DNA of 64,000 nucleotides from Guadua angustifolia (Eukaryota; Streptophyta; Magnoliopsida; Poales; Poaceae). The DNA is taken from assembly GCA_036346375.1 (NCBI GenBank), contig CM070500.1:73536525-73600524 (forward strand), read 5' to 3'. Under the pieces are notes generated by a model. It was not told where the DNA came from. It worked only from the letters and a program-made list of their open reading frames with translations, and made no database searches. This document shows, one piece after another, positions 1 through 10,662 of this stretch; position 1 is the stretch's first letter, and every line of letters starts with the position of its first letter. Made by a program: the position numbers and the translations under genes.

Positions 1-1290
1 ACTATGAGGAGACCTTTGCTCCTGTTGCTCACAGGACCACTGTGCACACACTTGTGGCCGTTGCTTCTGTTCGTCGGTGGACCATCTCTCAGCTTGATGT
101 GAAGAACGCTTTTCTTCACAGTGAGCTACGTGAGGAGGTCTACATGCACCCATCTCCTGGCTATTCTGTGCCAAATGGCCACATGTGTCGCCTTCGTCGT
201 TCTCTCTATGGGCTCAAGCAAGCCCCTCGTGCTTGGTTTGAGCGCTTCACCTCTGTTGTCACCACTGCTGGTTTTGTTGCTAGTGAGCACGACCCTGCTC
301 TCTTCATTCAAACTTCTCCTCGTGGTCGTACTCTTCTTCTTCTCTACGTGGATGACATGCTCATCACTGGTGATGATCCTCAGTACGTTGCCTTTGTGAA
401 GGCGCGTCTCAGTGAGGAGTTTTAGATGTCTGATTTGGGTCCTCTTCGGTATTTCCTTGGGATTGAGGTCACTTCCACGCCTGAGGGCTACTACCTCTCC
501 CAGCGGAAGTACATTCAGGATCTCCTTGATCGGGCATGTCTCACCGATCAGCGTACTGTTGCCACTCCTATGGAGCTTCACCTTCAGCTTCGTCCTACTG
601 ATGGTACTCATTTTGAGGATCCTACTCGTTACCGCCACCTCATTGGGAGTCTTGTTTACCTTGGCATTACTCGCCCTAACATCTCCCATGCTGTTCACAT
701 CTTGAGTCAGTTTATGCAGACTCCTACTCAGATACACTACAGTCATCTCCTTCGGGTCCTGCGGTATCTTCGTGGTACCATTGATCGCCGTCTGTTTTTC
801 TCTTGCTCCAGCCCCTTGCAGCTTCAGGCCTATTCAGATGCTTCCTGGGCTAGTGATTCCTCTGATCGTAAGTCCCTTTCTGCTTATTGTGTCCTCCTTG
901 GTTCTTCTTTGATTGCCTGGAAGACCAAGAAGCAGATCATGTTTCTCGCTCCAAGATCGAGGTCGAGTTATGCTGCTACCGCCTCTGTGGATTACCGAGG
1001 TAACTTGGTTACGGTGGCTCTTGGCAGATTTTGGTGTCACTGTCTCTACCCCTACGATCGTGTGCTCAGACAGTACAGGCGCGATCAGCATTGCTCGAGA
1101 TCCAATGAAGCACGAGCTCACCAAGCATATTAGGCGTTGATGCTTCCTATGTTCGGTCGCAGTGCAGAAGGCAGTGGTTGCCCTTCAAGATAGCCTTCCG
1201 AGGTTCAGATCGCGGATTTCTTCACCAAGGCCCAAACTAAGGCGCAGCATGATCTTCATCTCTCCAAACTCAATGTTGTGGATCCACCTT
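1..1290 (+). pseudogene. Ty1/copia pol fragment (reverse transcriptase and RNase H), decayed
   Basis: The translation shows Ty1/copia reverse transcriptase motifs: LDVKNAFLHSELREEVYM near the start, LYGLKQAPRAWFERF, the catalytic LYVDDMLITGDD, then SDLGPLRYFLGIEV. The RNase H part follows (YSDASWASD, SAYCVLLGSSLIAWKTKKQ). The frame is broken. A TAG at 423-425 lies in an otherwise unbroken frame, where family members normally have glutamine. Beyond about 960 the conserved SRSS region shifts frame and degrades. The integrase, protease and gag parts would lie left of the window. The fragment is in the same orientation as the RUK gene and appears to lie in an intron between its N-lobe exon(s) and the exon at 2011. 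It is a dead copy, not a host gene. Confidence 0.9.
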
Positions 1291-1291
1291 G

Positions 1292-1430
1292 AGTTTGAGG
1301 GGGGGTGTTAAAGTAGACTTGTATAGGGTGTTATTTGCTATTTTTCCAACTTCCTCTGTACATGTTTATTCCTGGCCCATTGAATGCAAATGCTGCCATT
1401 CTATCAAGTACATTGACGTATGGACTTTAG
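1292..1430 (+). mobile_element. Copia polypurine tract and start of 3' LTR
   Basis: After the decayed pol region a G-rich polypurine tract (about 1294-1305) is followed directly by TGTTAAAGTAGACTTG at 1306. This is the usual arrangement at the 3' LTR of Ty1/copia elements. The right end of the LTR is not certain. I place it near the ATCAAGTACATTGACG stretch (about 1405-1425) because no second copy is in view to compare. The 5' LTR would be left of the window. Confidence 0.65.
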
Positions 1431-2010
1431 TTTCACTTGTGCTTCGCTTGAAAAAGAATGAACTGCTACAAGATGGGGTGACCGGAGTGCTGCTATGCAT
1501 TAATTCTCGAAAAGAAAGAGCATAGAGCACTGAAAACGCTATCTGCACTCTGCAGAATCGTCAATTCTAAGTAATACTAGATTTACTTGATATGCTGCTT
1601 TATTGTTGTTACTACTGTAATAGTGTTGATACTGTTATGATCAAGCTCTAAGGGCCATCTAATTATATGCCACCTTTGTTAACAACGCAAAAATTCCTAT
1701 GATAAACATCATCTACTAATTTCTGGAAAATAGTTTTTTTTTTCTGCACAGAAGATGCACAAGGCTGTTGCAGCCTGTTTACTGGTATTTTCATGTTAGC
1801 CGAGACAACATGTGTTAATAAGTGTGGCGGCTGTGGCCTTGCACCTACATAGTTTTTTTTTTTTGCTACTTGTGTTGTCAGGATTCAGTGCGCAAGTAGA
1901 TATGTGGAACTCTCATTATATGTTACATTGGTGAAGACAAATTTTACCTGTTTTCTGTTTTCCTTGCCTTTATGTATTGTGTGTCATCCTAGGTATGTGT
2001 TTTCATGCAG
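1431..2010. other. RUK intron sequence, no gene seen
   Basis: AT-rich intron DNA between the copia remnant and the exon at 2011. It contains two short T runs (about 1733 and 1852) and ends in a normal acceptor, TTTTCATGCAG. I see no coding exon in it. Confidence 0.6.
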
Positions 2011-5000
2011 GACAAGAAGCTGCCTGAAAATTCTATACATGACCTGGCTTATGATCTTGTGAAAGCTCTTCAGTAAAGTTTCTTGGTAACCTTGTTTCAT
2101 TATTTCTGTTGTTTTATGGTTGAAGTTGATTTATCAAAAACATGTTGGGCATTAGGTTCTTGCATTCCCAAGGAATTATATATTGTGATCTGAAACCATC
2201 AAACGTTTTGCTCGATGAATTTGGATGCATGAAGGTACTCAGTGGACCAATCCTAAAAAAATTAATAGAGTAATTGCAAAGCAGGAGACAATAGCTTGGA
2301 ATTAAGAGTATTCTTTTTTCTTATTATTCTAGCTGTGTGACTTTGGATTAGCGAGGCGTTTAAAAGACATCGAAAAGACTCATCCTGGAGATGTGAGCTT
2401 CCATTTATTTTTCTTACAGCATTTCATTTCCTCATGTTTTCATCTGCATTTGATCATTTCTCCTGGCTTGAATTCCTACTCGCTTGTAGGTGCCACAACC
2501 TATGAGGGGAACACCATGCTATATGGCTCCTGAGTTATTTCGAGAGGGAGGAGTCCACTCATATGCTTCTGATTTCTGGGCACTTGGTTGTGTGTTATAC
2601 AAATGCTATGCTGGAAGGCCCCCTTTTGTGGGTAGTGAATTTACACAGTTAGTCAAATGTATACTTTCAGATCCTACACCACCTTTGCCTGATAATCCAT
2701 CAAGGTTCTTTCAAAATCTGATCAATTGCTTACTCATGAAGGACCCAGCTGAAAGACTACAGTGGTCTGAGCTGTGTGAGCACAACTTCTGGAGGAGCAG
2801 TATGCCAATGATTCCATTACCTCCTCAGCCTGCCTTTGACAACACGGTTGAACTTTCCGCTACACCCTATTTAGCTGAGAGAAATGGGGATAAACCTTCC
2901 AGACAGTTGACACCAACCAAGCCCCGTGAACACAATGGCCTACGGAAGAAGGATGAAAATTCAGCTAAGGTGTTCACGAGCCCTGTTAAGAATGTGCAAA
3001 ATGGTAAGAAAAATGCTGCAAAACCTTCCTGTAAGGCTGATGGTTTCAAAGGTGTAAATATCCTCAGGATGTCTCGCATAGCTAAGATGAATTTACAAAG
3101 GGAAAGGGACAAAGAAAATTACAGGCGTCCTCCTGCAGAAACACCTGAAAATGAGAATAAAGTTAAGATAGAAAATAACGACATGGAGCTTGACTTTGGT
3201 GAAAACCAAGAAGGCGATGCACCTGATGATAATGATGGATTGGACAATCCTGGATCCACAGCAGATGAAAGACTTTTGACTCAAGGCACTGAAGGAAGTG
3301 ATGAGAATCAGGTGGATATGCTTACAGATGAGGATTCTGTTAAGCCTGATACCATGCTGAAAACTGATCAGAATTGTTCAGAGAATTTTGATGTGGTGGG
3401 CATTTGTATGAGGAAAGCACAACATGCAAAGATAACTTCAGGTACCGCAACTGGTTCTGAGCCATGTTACATCTCTGAAGCATTCTGGCATCCAATAGAT
3501 CTTGCGGTCAAACCAGTTATGCCCAGTAGGAAAGGAGATAAAACAGCAGACATGGTTCCTATGCTTCCTTTTGAAGCTCTTCCTGCTGGTGATTATATTA
3601 AGTTACCACAGGAACAGATGAATGCGTTCAATAGTCAGATACTTCAGGGTTTAAGTGGAACTTTTCAGGTTTCAGAAAAACAGAATATCATCAGATACCT
3701 GGAGATGTTAAGCATGAACTCCAAAGCTGCAAATGTAATCACTAATGGGCCAATCATGCTGCTGCTTATAAAAATGCTTCGACTGTCAAAAACTTCAGTC
3801 TTGCGTGTCCAAATTGCTTCACTTATGGGATTGCTGATACGCTACTCCACTATCCTTGATGTAGAGCTGGCAAGTTCTGGAATTTTTAATGCACTATCAG
3901 ATGGTATAAGGGACAAACATGATAAGCTCAGGAGATTCTGTATGGCAACACTAGGAGAATTACTGTTCTACATTTCTACTCAGTCTGATCAAGATACCAA
4001 AAAAATCAATGCCCAGGAATCTCCTTTGAAAGATAACAAGTCTGCAGCATCTTGGCAGGTCAGAAACTTAAAAACAGTATGTCATGTCTGCATGTTTATT
4101 TGCATGTTGATGGTTGATTTACTCGCACTTATCTTATATTGTGTCATGTAGTTAGAAGATACACTGCATTGGTAAGATATTGGGCATTAGAAATATCTAA
4201 TAGTTGGTACTGATTCTTTTGTGGAGAATATTTGCATTGCCCACTGGTTATGTTCTGAAATAGAAAATTCTTAGTAGTTAAAAGTATATTAACTACATAA
4301 GCACACTGCACGGTGTACACATACGTAACTATGCCTAAATATAGACTACATGTTTCCACACATGTTATTATTATTATTATTCATGTGCCTACTGTCTACA
4401 AACGTTTAGTGTTCACCAATCCTATATTATGGTATAGAAAACCCCAAACCAATCCCATATTATGGCTAACACAATCAGCATGTGCTGAAATTACATGTAC
4501 TCATTAATATTTAGAGATCACATGTCCATGAATCAAGTTGTATCTCTTCGTGAACTCCGCAGCTTGACACCTTTGCTCTCACACTAAAGGTTCAACCATA
4601 CCTCTCCACAAAATTAAACTGGCTCAATCAACTTAGGGCATTATTATTTTTTGACTGATCTCAGAACATAATTTCATAATCGATATCTTTTAGTGGCTCA
4701 TTTTTAACCTAATTTCCTTTAATTGATGAATTCTTATATTTGTGGTGTTGAGGTTACAAATGAATGTGTAACACTCTAGGCTCTTAGTCCCATGGGGCAG
4801 ATCTGCGCACACGTAGTACCTCGCTTACACTTTTATCCTTGCTTTGTGTAAAAGGGCTAACTCGGAGGTATGGTTGTCAAGGCGACAAGGTGAGACAAGA
4901 TGTCAGCCGAGCGCCTAGACGCCTAGGCGATGATTAGGTGACAAAAAATGGTCTAGCAATATCAATGTATCACTAATACATGTATAACCAATATCAGTAT

Positions 5001-8000
5001 ATAAGCAATATTAGTATATTACCAAAATAGATCTGGTTCCACCCCTTTTCTCTTTTCTTACCATTTTCCTTTTTTCTTTCCCTTCTTTCTTTCTTTTCCT
5101 TCCTTTTTTCTTCTTTCCTTTTTCCCTTTCCTACCTTACCTTTATTTGCCCTTTTTCTTCTTGTGGGTGTGCCATACTCGGCTCCTTGGCTCCCCCGCGC
5201 CTCCTCCCCCCATCACCCCTTCTCGCCACGTTGCTCCTCACTTCCCCCACCGCCTACACGCCTCCTCCCCCCGTCGCCTCTCCTCCCCCCGCTGCCTCCA
5301 TGCCTCCTTCCCTATCGCCTCCACCCACCGCCTCTCCTCCCTTGTTGCCTCCACGTCTCCTCCCCTCGCCTCCTCGCCTCCCTCTGACGTCACCTCTCCT
5401 CCACCCGCCGCCTCCTCTCCTCCCCCTGCCGCCCAATCACCCCGCCCAAGCGCGCCTGGCGACGCTTGGACCGTCTAGGCGATCGCCTTTCCCTAGTTAG
5501 GCGAGGTGCTAAGCCATGGCGGGTGGCCGCTGGCGACTGGACACCTAGGCGTCGCCTTGACAACAATGCTCGGAGGTGCTATGCTTGGACCCAATAAACA
5601 TCATATACTACTACAACTCACTTTAGACAAGCTATATGGGACTAATCCCACGATCGCTCCACATGGGGCTTCATATTAACGGGCTGGGGTATTATATTCA
5701 CACATCTTTAAGGGCTGAAGCCTTTGGCAGCATACTATATACACGACAGATGTCCAGAACCACCCTTCGGCACATGTCCATGTGTCCATTGTCGGCGCAT
5801 ATGCCATGCCGTGTGTTGTCCACTCCAGGCCCACACATGCTATGTGCCATATGTCCACGCTTCTGTCATGTATGTACTCGTGCAATGAAGGTTGATGCTC
5901 TAATGCCATCTGTAACACCTTGGCCCAAATTTCGCTCAATATCTAGCCCACCCATAGGGTAGACACGTGCACACATAGTACCCCGTTTACAGTTTCGTCT
6001 TCGCTTTGTGTAAAAGGGTTAACTCGGAGATACTATGTTTGTACCTAATAGGTATTATATATTATTACAACTCATTTTAGACAAGCCTTGTGGGAATAAT
6101 CCTACAACCAGTCCACATGTGCCTTCACATTAACGAGCCGGTATATTACAGAATGATCTAAACCTTTATTTAAATATCTTAGTTGCGCAGGGTTGTCTTT
6201 TATGAAACAATTTGTTTGGCTATTTTTAACTTGTGTAGTAGTATGTGGTCATGTAGAATAGATATGTATATGCAGGATCCCTGTCCTTAGATTTGCAGTT
6301 ATGAAATCAAACTAACTACTGTATTTTCCATATTTAACTTGGCAAGTTGTGCAGGTTCCTAGTTCTGTAATTGCACTGGTGTCATCTATCTTGCGTAAAG
6401 GTGAAGATGATCTAGCCCAGCTTTATGCTTTACGAACAATTGATAACATCTGTAGTCAAGGGACAGATTGGACATCACGTTTTGCTTCCCAAAATGTAAT
6501 TGGACACCTGTGCTACATCTATAAAGCAACTGGGAAGCAGGAGAATACAAGGCTTATTGCAGGATCTTGTTTGGGCCGCTTAGCTCGCTTCAATTCATCA
6601 TGTATTCATTTAATATTGGAGAAGCTAGCGTTCAAGGATATTGCATGCACACTCATTAAGGGCAATCCACGTGAGCAGCACATCAGTCTGAATCTTCTGA
6701 ACTCGGCATTAATTAACAGTCATATCATACCAAACATGAACCGCTATATTCTGTCATTAACAGAGGAAAAACAATTAGTCCCTGGAATCATTTCTCTGAT
6801 AGAACAGGGAACTGATATTCTGCGTGGAAAAACCCTTCTATTTATTGCTCTTCTTTGCAAAAACAGTAGAAGGTGGCTTCCTCATTTCTTTTGCAATGTG
6901 AAATTACTATCAGCAGTTGATAGATTAGGAAAGGAGAAGGAAGGCTTCATTCATCAATGCACAGAGGCATTTGTGCAGTTGGTTGCTTCTTTGGTCCCAG
7001 GCATTCTTGACACTGTGTCCAGTGATATACAGCAGGTCATGGGTGGCAAACGTCATGGACCTGGTACTGCTTTAACTGGACGAGCTCATCCAAAGAGCAC
7101 AATTCATTTGTTTCCTGTTATCCTTCATCTTCTTGGGAGTGTGTCCTTCAATCACAAAGTTGTGAAGAATCATGTATTGCTTCAGTTGGCAAATCTTATG
7201 AAGATTTTGGAAACACCATTTCAGGTATGTTCTATAAACTATCTGGACATACCATGATGAGAAAATATGGAGAGTACGTCCATTATATAACTGCACTGCA
7301 ATGCAGTGTATAAAATAAATTCATCCTAGTCTTGATGCTGTCTTGCCTTAGCAGTCTTTGCATTGTGCAATGTATTTGCTAAGCAAATCTTGGCCCTGAG
7401 TGATTATTTATGTATGTCTTATTGTACTTTCAGGCTCGGGATGATTTCCAAATGATATTATTGCGAGTTCTTGAGGCCGCTACGGAGGAGCCTTCTGTTA
7501 TACTTGATGAACACAAAATATTCACAGGTCGAATCCTTCCAAGCTTATCCATCTTATACAAGGGCAATAAAGATGGTGATGCCAGATTCCTGTGTTTGAA
7601 GATATTGTCTGATGTGATGATTGTGATCTTCAGCGATTCTTCATTGACTGCTGATGAAAAAACGATAGCTGACTTACAAGCAATCTCTCAGAAGTATTTT
7701 CTCCCGATGTATCCTTCATTTGCAGAGGATGAAGATCCAATACCTATATATGCACAGAAACTTCTAGTAATGCTGATGGAACATGATTGTGTTAAAGTCT
7801 CTGATATCCTTAATGAAGCGACAGTATCCAAGTGCTTTGAATTTTTGCTAGGAGATCTTTCAAATGCAAATGTAAGTAATGTGAGGCTTTGTTTTGCTCT
7901 TGCGTCTGCTCCCGACATGGACACCAATATTCTTTCTCAGCTTCAAGTTGTCAGAAAATTAGGGAATCTACTTGAGTTTGTTACTGCAAAAGATATGGAT

Positions 8001-8552
8001 GATTTTCTAGAACCAACCTTGGAACTTTGCAGAGCTTTTATTATCCGTGGCATTGGTAGCAACAAAAGTGTTGCACTTTCCAAAGAACCCGCCCTTCTTG
8101 TTGATAGTGCCTTCAGCATGAGCATTGCTGTCGGTCAACAAGCTTGCATCATGGATATATGCGACTTTGGTGGCAACATGGGTATTTTCCTTGAGCTAGT
8201 TGGATATTCGGATCCACAGATAAGCGATTTGGCATCGGATTGTGTGGTACTGTTACTCAAGGCGGCACCTCGAGAGGCTACGATTGGCTTGTTGACCAAT
8301 CTTCCAAAACTGAGTGCTGTTCTGGACTCGTTGAAGCATGGCTCCTGCCTAAGGCTGACCCGCTTACTATATGGCCTAGCCTGCTCTTGCAGACAGTATC
8401 TAGCTCAAGGAATGATTTTGTCCATATCATTATCGGCTTTGACGCGAGTAGAAGCGCTGGTGTCAGCATTCAAGGGTTCACATGATAGCTGTCTTGCTGA
8501 CGCTGCTTCATACCTGCGCGCTGAACTTCAGCGCTTACCTCGCTGTGGTTGA
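2011..8552 (+). CDS. RUK: RUNKEL-like kinase/ARM-repeat protein, 5' end outside the window
   Basis: Six exons join in phase: 2011-2072, 2156-2234, 2333-2392, 2490-4058, 6355-7224, 7434-8552 (TGA). They give 1,252 codons, close to the roughly 1,350 residues recalled for Arabidopsis RUNKEL less an N-lobe. The first exon starts DKKLPENSIHDLAYDL. Exon 2 holds the catalytic loop as YCDLKPSN, with Cys where most kinases have Arg. Exon 3 holds CDFGLARRL and exon 4 RGTPCYMAPEL. After the kinase domain comes an acidic, Lys/Asn-rich linker, then a long helical region of armadillo/HEAT type. The family is known for microtubule association at the phragmoplast and a role in cell-plate expansion during cytokinesis. 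All junctions are GT-AG with no frameshift, so this part looks functional. The ATP-binding lobe (about 100 residues) must lie left of position 1. Intron 4 (4059-6354) is enlarged by nested transposons. Confidence 0.93.
4059..4761. other. RUK intron 4, left part
   Basis: AT-rich intron sequence before the TRIM-like insertion. It includes a short (ATT)n run at about 4368-4381 and two similar CCAATCC(T/C)ATATTATGG stretches (about 4418 and 4451). I see no exon or element with clear ends. Confidence 0.5.
4870..5568. mobile_element. Mutator-like nonautonomous DNA transposon nested in the TRIM LTR
   Basis: The ends are inverted: TTGTCAAGGCGAC near 4874 and GTCGCCTTGACAA near 5551-5563. The nine bases CTCGGAGGT flank both sides (4861-4869 and 5569-5577). 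A 9-bp target duplication is the usual mark of Mutator-superfamily elements. Subterminal GCCTAGGCG motifs recur at both ends. The interior is a pyrimidine-rich tract (5040-5160) followed by C-rich low-complexity DNA (5190-5450), which gives proline/serine-rich reading frames that are not genes. No transposase is visible. A relative lies at the right end of the window. Confidence 0.83.
5911..6150 (-). repeat. Intact terminal repeat of the TRIM-like element
   Basis: 240-bp repeat matching 4767-4869 plus 5578-5702. Shared blocks include CTTTGTGTAAAAGGG and TTTAGACAAGC. On the minus strand it is the 5' LTR, next to the Met-type primer-binding site. Confidence 0.8.
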
Positions 8553-8910
8553 GCAGAAACGTGGTCAGAGGCAGGTTTGCTGTCATTGTACGAGTGATCT
8601 TAATAGGAGAGGGCCTTGGTCTTGTATTCCTTCACTCTTGGGCATGGCTTCGTCATCAGTGGCCATTGTGTTGATCTTAACTGCTACCCTTTGCCACGAA
8701 GTGCGGCTCGGTACCTTGGCTCATCGATGCGCAGGATGCTGCTATGTAATCATTTATGTGTGACGATCCACTGCTGCTGTATATGGGTATTTTTGGCCAA
8801 ATATGGAAGGCGGCTGAAGGCCAACACCCTTTCTGTATTTTCCTTGCCAATTTTAGTTGGCGCCTAAGTTTTCAGTTTCATGTAATTCTGTAGTAATCCA
8901 TAATCATGTC
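8553..8910 (+). other. RUK 3' flank / probable 3' UTR
   Basis: Sequence after the RUK stop codon. No further exon or convincing poly(A) signal can be fixed by eye. The reading frames here lack any recognisable protein. Confidence 0.5.
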
Positions 8911-9175
8911 CTCTCTTTTCCTAAATACATGTCATTCTAGCGTTCAAATTTTATTCTTAAATACATGTCATTCTACAATTTCGAGGTGATTTTTTACTAT
9001 TTTTTCTTTTATACATTTTCTCTTTAGTTATTTCTAATGTCATTTACTATTATAGACTAAAGCAAGATATAACATCTAAAGGTATAATAAAGTGGGATAA
9101 TGTAGTCTTATGTAGATGTACATCGGTGGAAGTGCAATAACTTAGAATTATATCTATTCAAAAACGGAAGGAGTA
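8911..9175. mobile_element. Degenerate Stowaway-like MITE
   Basis: The right end reads AAAAACGGAAGGAGTA, the typical Stowaway end before a TA target. The left end (CTCTCTTTTCCTAAATAC) is a weak inverted match. Inside the left half the phrase TAAATACATGTCATTCTA occurs twice about 36 bp apart. The left TA target is not clear, so the boundary is approximate. Confidence 0.45.
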
Positions 9176-9312
9176 TACATCAATACACTCTTTTATCTTC
9201 TTTTAGTTGGTAAGCAATGGGTAGAAATTTTATTGCTGAGACTTTTTGTAACCCAACAAGCGTACACTGAATCATGTTGCTATGTATCTAGATTTCATAA
9301 GGAATACGTCAA

Positions 9313-10304
9313 TTTTACATCCCCAATCTATCAGAAAAATCCAAATAATCCCTAATCTATAAAACTGGTTATTTAACCTCCTCAATTTCTAGTGCAAATA
9401 ATACGCTTGCCTCAAACCATCTTGGTTTTTCGCAGACATGGCATTCTACTTGGGAATTCCTGGTTTTTCATTGATTTAGCCTAGAGGCTGACAACCTGGG
9501 CCCACTCGCCATAGACTCCGAACAGGGGTGGAATTAGGGGAGGTTACTGGTGGCGGCGATTTTTCTCGGACGAGGCCACAGGGAGCTAGAGGAGGGTATA
9601 GGGATCGTAGGGGAATTGTTGGTTGTGGTGGAGCGCGGCCAGGGTGGTCGGCGGTGAGCTAGAGCGGCAGAAGGAGGGGTGGTGAGCCGCGGGGACGATT
9701 GAGAGGTGCCCATGCTCGGGAGGAAGAGGGGGAAGCATCTACGAGCTAAGGGGAGTACATTTTTGGGTCTTACTGAGAGGGAGGGTGATCGGTGGAGCTT
9801 GTCGACGTGCGTCAGATTTGGAGAAGACGAAGCTAGTGGCGGCGGCGCTGCGGGCAGAGGGAGCTGCAATCAAGGAGGAAGACGAGTTCAGGGAGTCGGG
9901 AGGGGGCTCCAAGCGGAAGGAATTGCCGAATGACTCATCGGAATGGCTCAATGGAAGCTCGGCCGATTCCTTGGGGTTTGCCGGCAATGGCGGCAAAGAC
10001 TGGGCTTTGAGCTTCGGTTCAGGCAGCGGAGGTTCAAGGGGGGGTGTGGAAGGCAATGGCAAAGCGTGGGCACGGAATTTATAGTTGTGGAGAGGAGGGG
10101 GTAGGGAGGTGCAGAGGCTGGATTTGGGCGACGACGAGAAAAGAGGCTCGGAGAAACAGAGGAGGGAGATAATAGAGGAAGAAGAAGATGACTTGGCAGT
10201 CAGCTTGGCAAAACCACCAGTAAAACCAGGATAAGGGTGTTAGTTACACCAGTTTTATAGATTGGGGTTATTTGGAATTTTTGGATAGTTTATGGGGTGT
10301 AAAA
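9313..10304. mobile_element. TIR DNA transposon with GC-rich interior
   Basis: Long imperfect terminal inverted repeats of about 60 bp. The left end starts TTTTACATCCCCAATCTA and runs to AATCTATAAAACTGGT. The right end is its inverse: ACCAGTTTTATAGATT running to GGGGTGTAAAA. Between them, 9530-10150 is much more GC-rich than either flank and carries open reading frames on both strands with proline/serine-rich products I do not recognise. This may be captured gene sequence or simple GC-rich filler. No target-site duplication is obvious and no transposase is present, so the superfamily is open. Confidence 0.7.
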
Positions 10305-10662
10305 TGGATTTATTCCATTTCATAATAATTGTCATTAGTCCGTTTCGGAGAATATTTCTCATCTTCGGGCGTGAAATTTGCAGTAGTTGGTAGATTGTTG
10401 TTACTGGCCGGCTGTTACTCCGTTGGATCCGTTTCATGCTCACTTTGAAATTTTGAATTAGACGGCCTGTTCCAATTTCGGTTATGTATGGATGGTAAAT
10501 ATCCCCGATATGATTGATTAGCAATCAGGTATAGTATGGATGATATGTTATAAGCCTTGCCTTCCTTCCTTCCTTCCTTGTACATGGACATGTTGTATAA
10601 ATAAATACAACACATCCCATCCAGGGTTTCCTGTGGCAAATTCCTTGTTTAGCTTGGTATTA
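10305..10662. other. Intergenic, with a CTTC microsatellite
   Basis: No gene seen. A short (CCTT)n tract lies at about 10558-10579. Confidence 0.5.

Larger units (their letters stand above)
4767..6150 (-). mobile_element. TRIM-like LTR retrotransposon in RUK intron 4
   Basis: Two related terminal repeats, 4767-5702 (228 bp once the nested insertion is removed) and 5911-6150 (240 bp), flank about 208 bp of non-coding DNA. Both repeats start TGTAACAC and end in ACA. The five bases GAATG occur immediately left (4762-4766) and right (6151-6155), a clean target-site duplication. On the minus strand the sequence just inside the right repeat reads TGGCATTAGAGC, close to the initiator-Met primer-binding site of plant TRIM elements (TGGTATCAGAGC, recalled). 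The element is therefore oriented on the minus strand. No protein is encoded; it would depend on enzymes from elsewhere. Confidence 0.85.

Noticed and set aside
5146..5500. Overlapping open frames rich in Pro, Ser and Arg on both strands
   Set aside because: They come from C-rich low-complexity DNA inside the Mutator-like element; no domain, no splice structure, and all frames are open for compositional reasons.
9534..10084. Open frames of about 100 codons on both strands in the GC-rich core of the TIR element
   Set aside because: Several frames are open at once, products are low-complexity and unrecognised; kept only as possible captured DNA.
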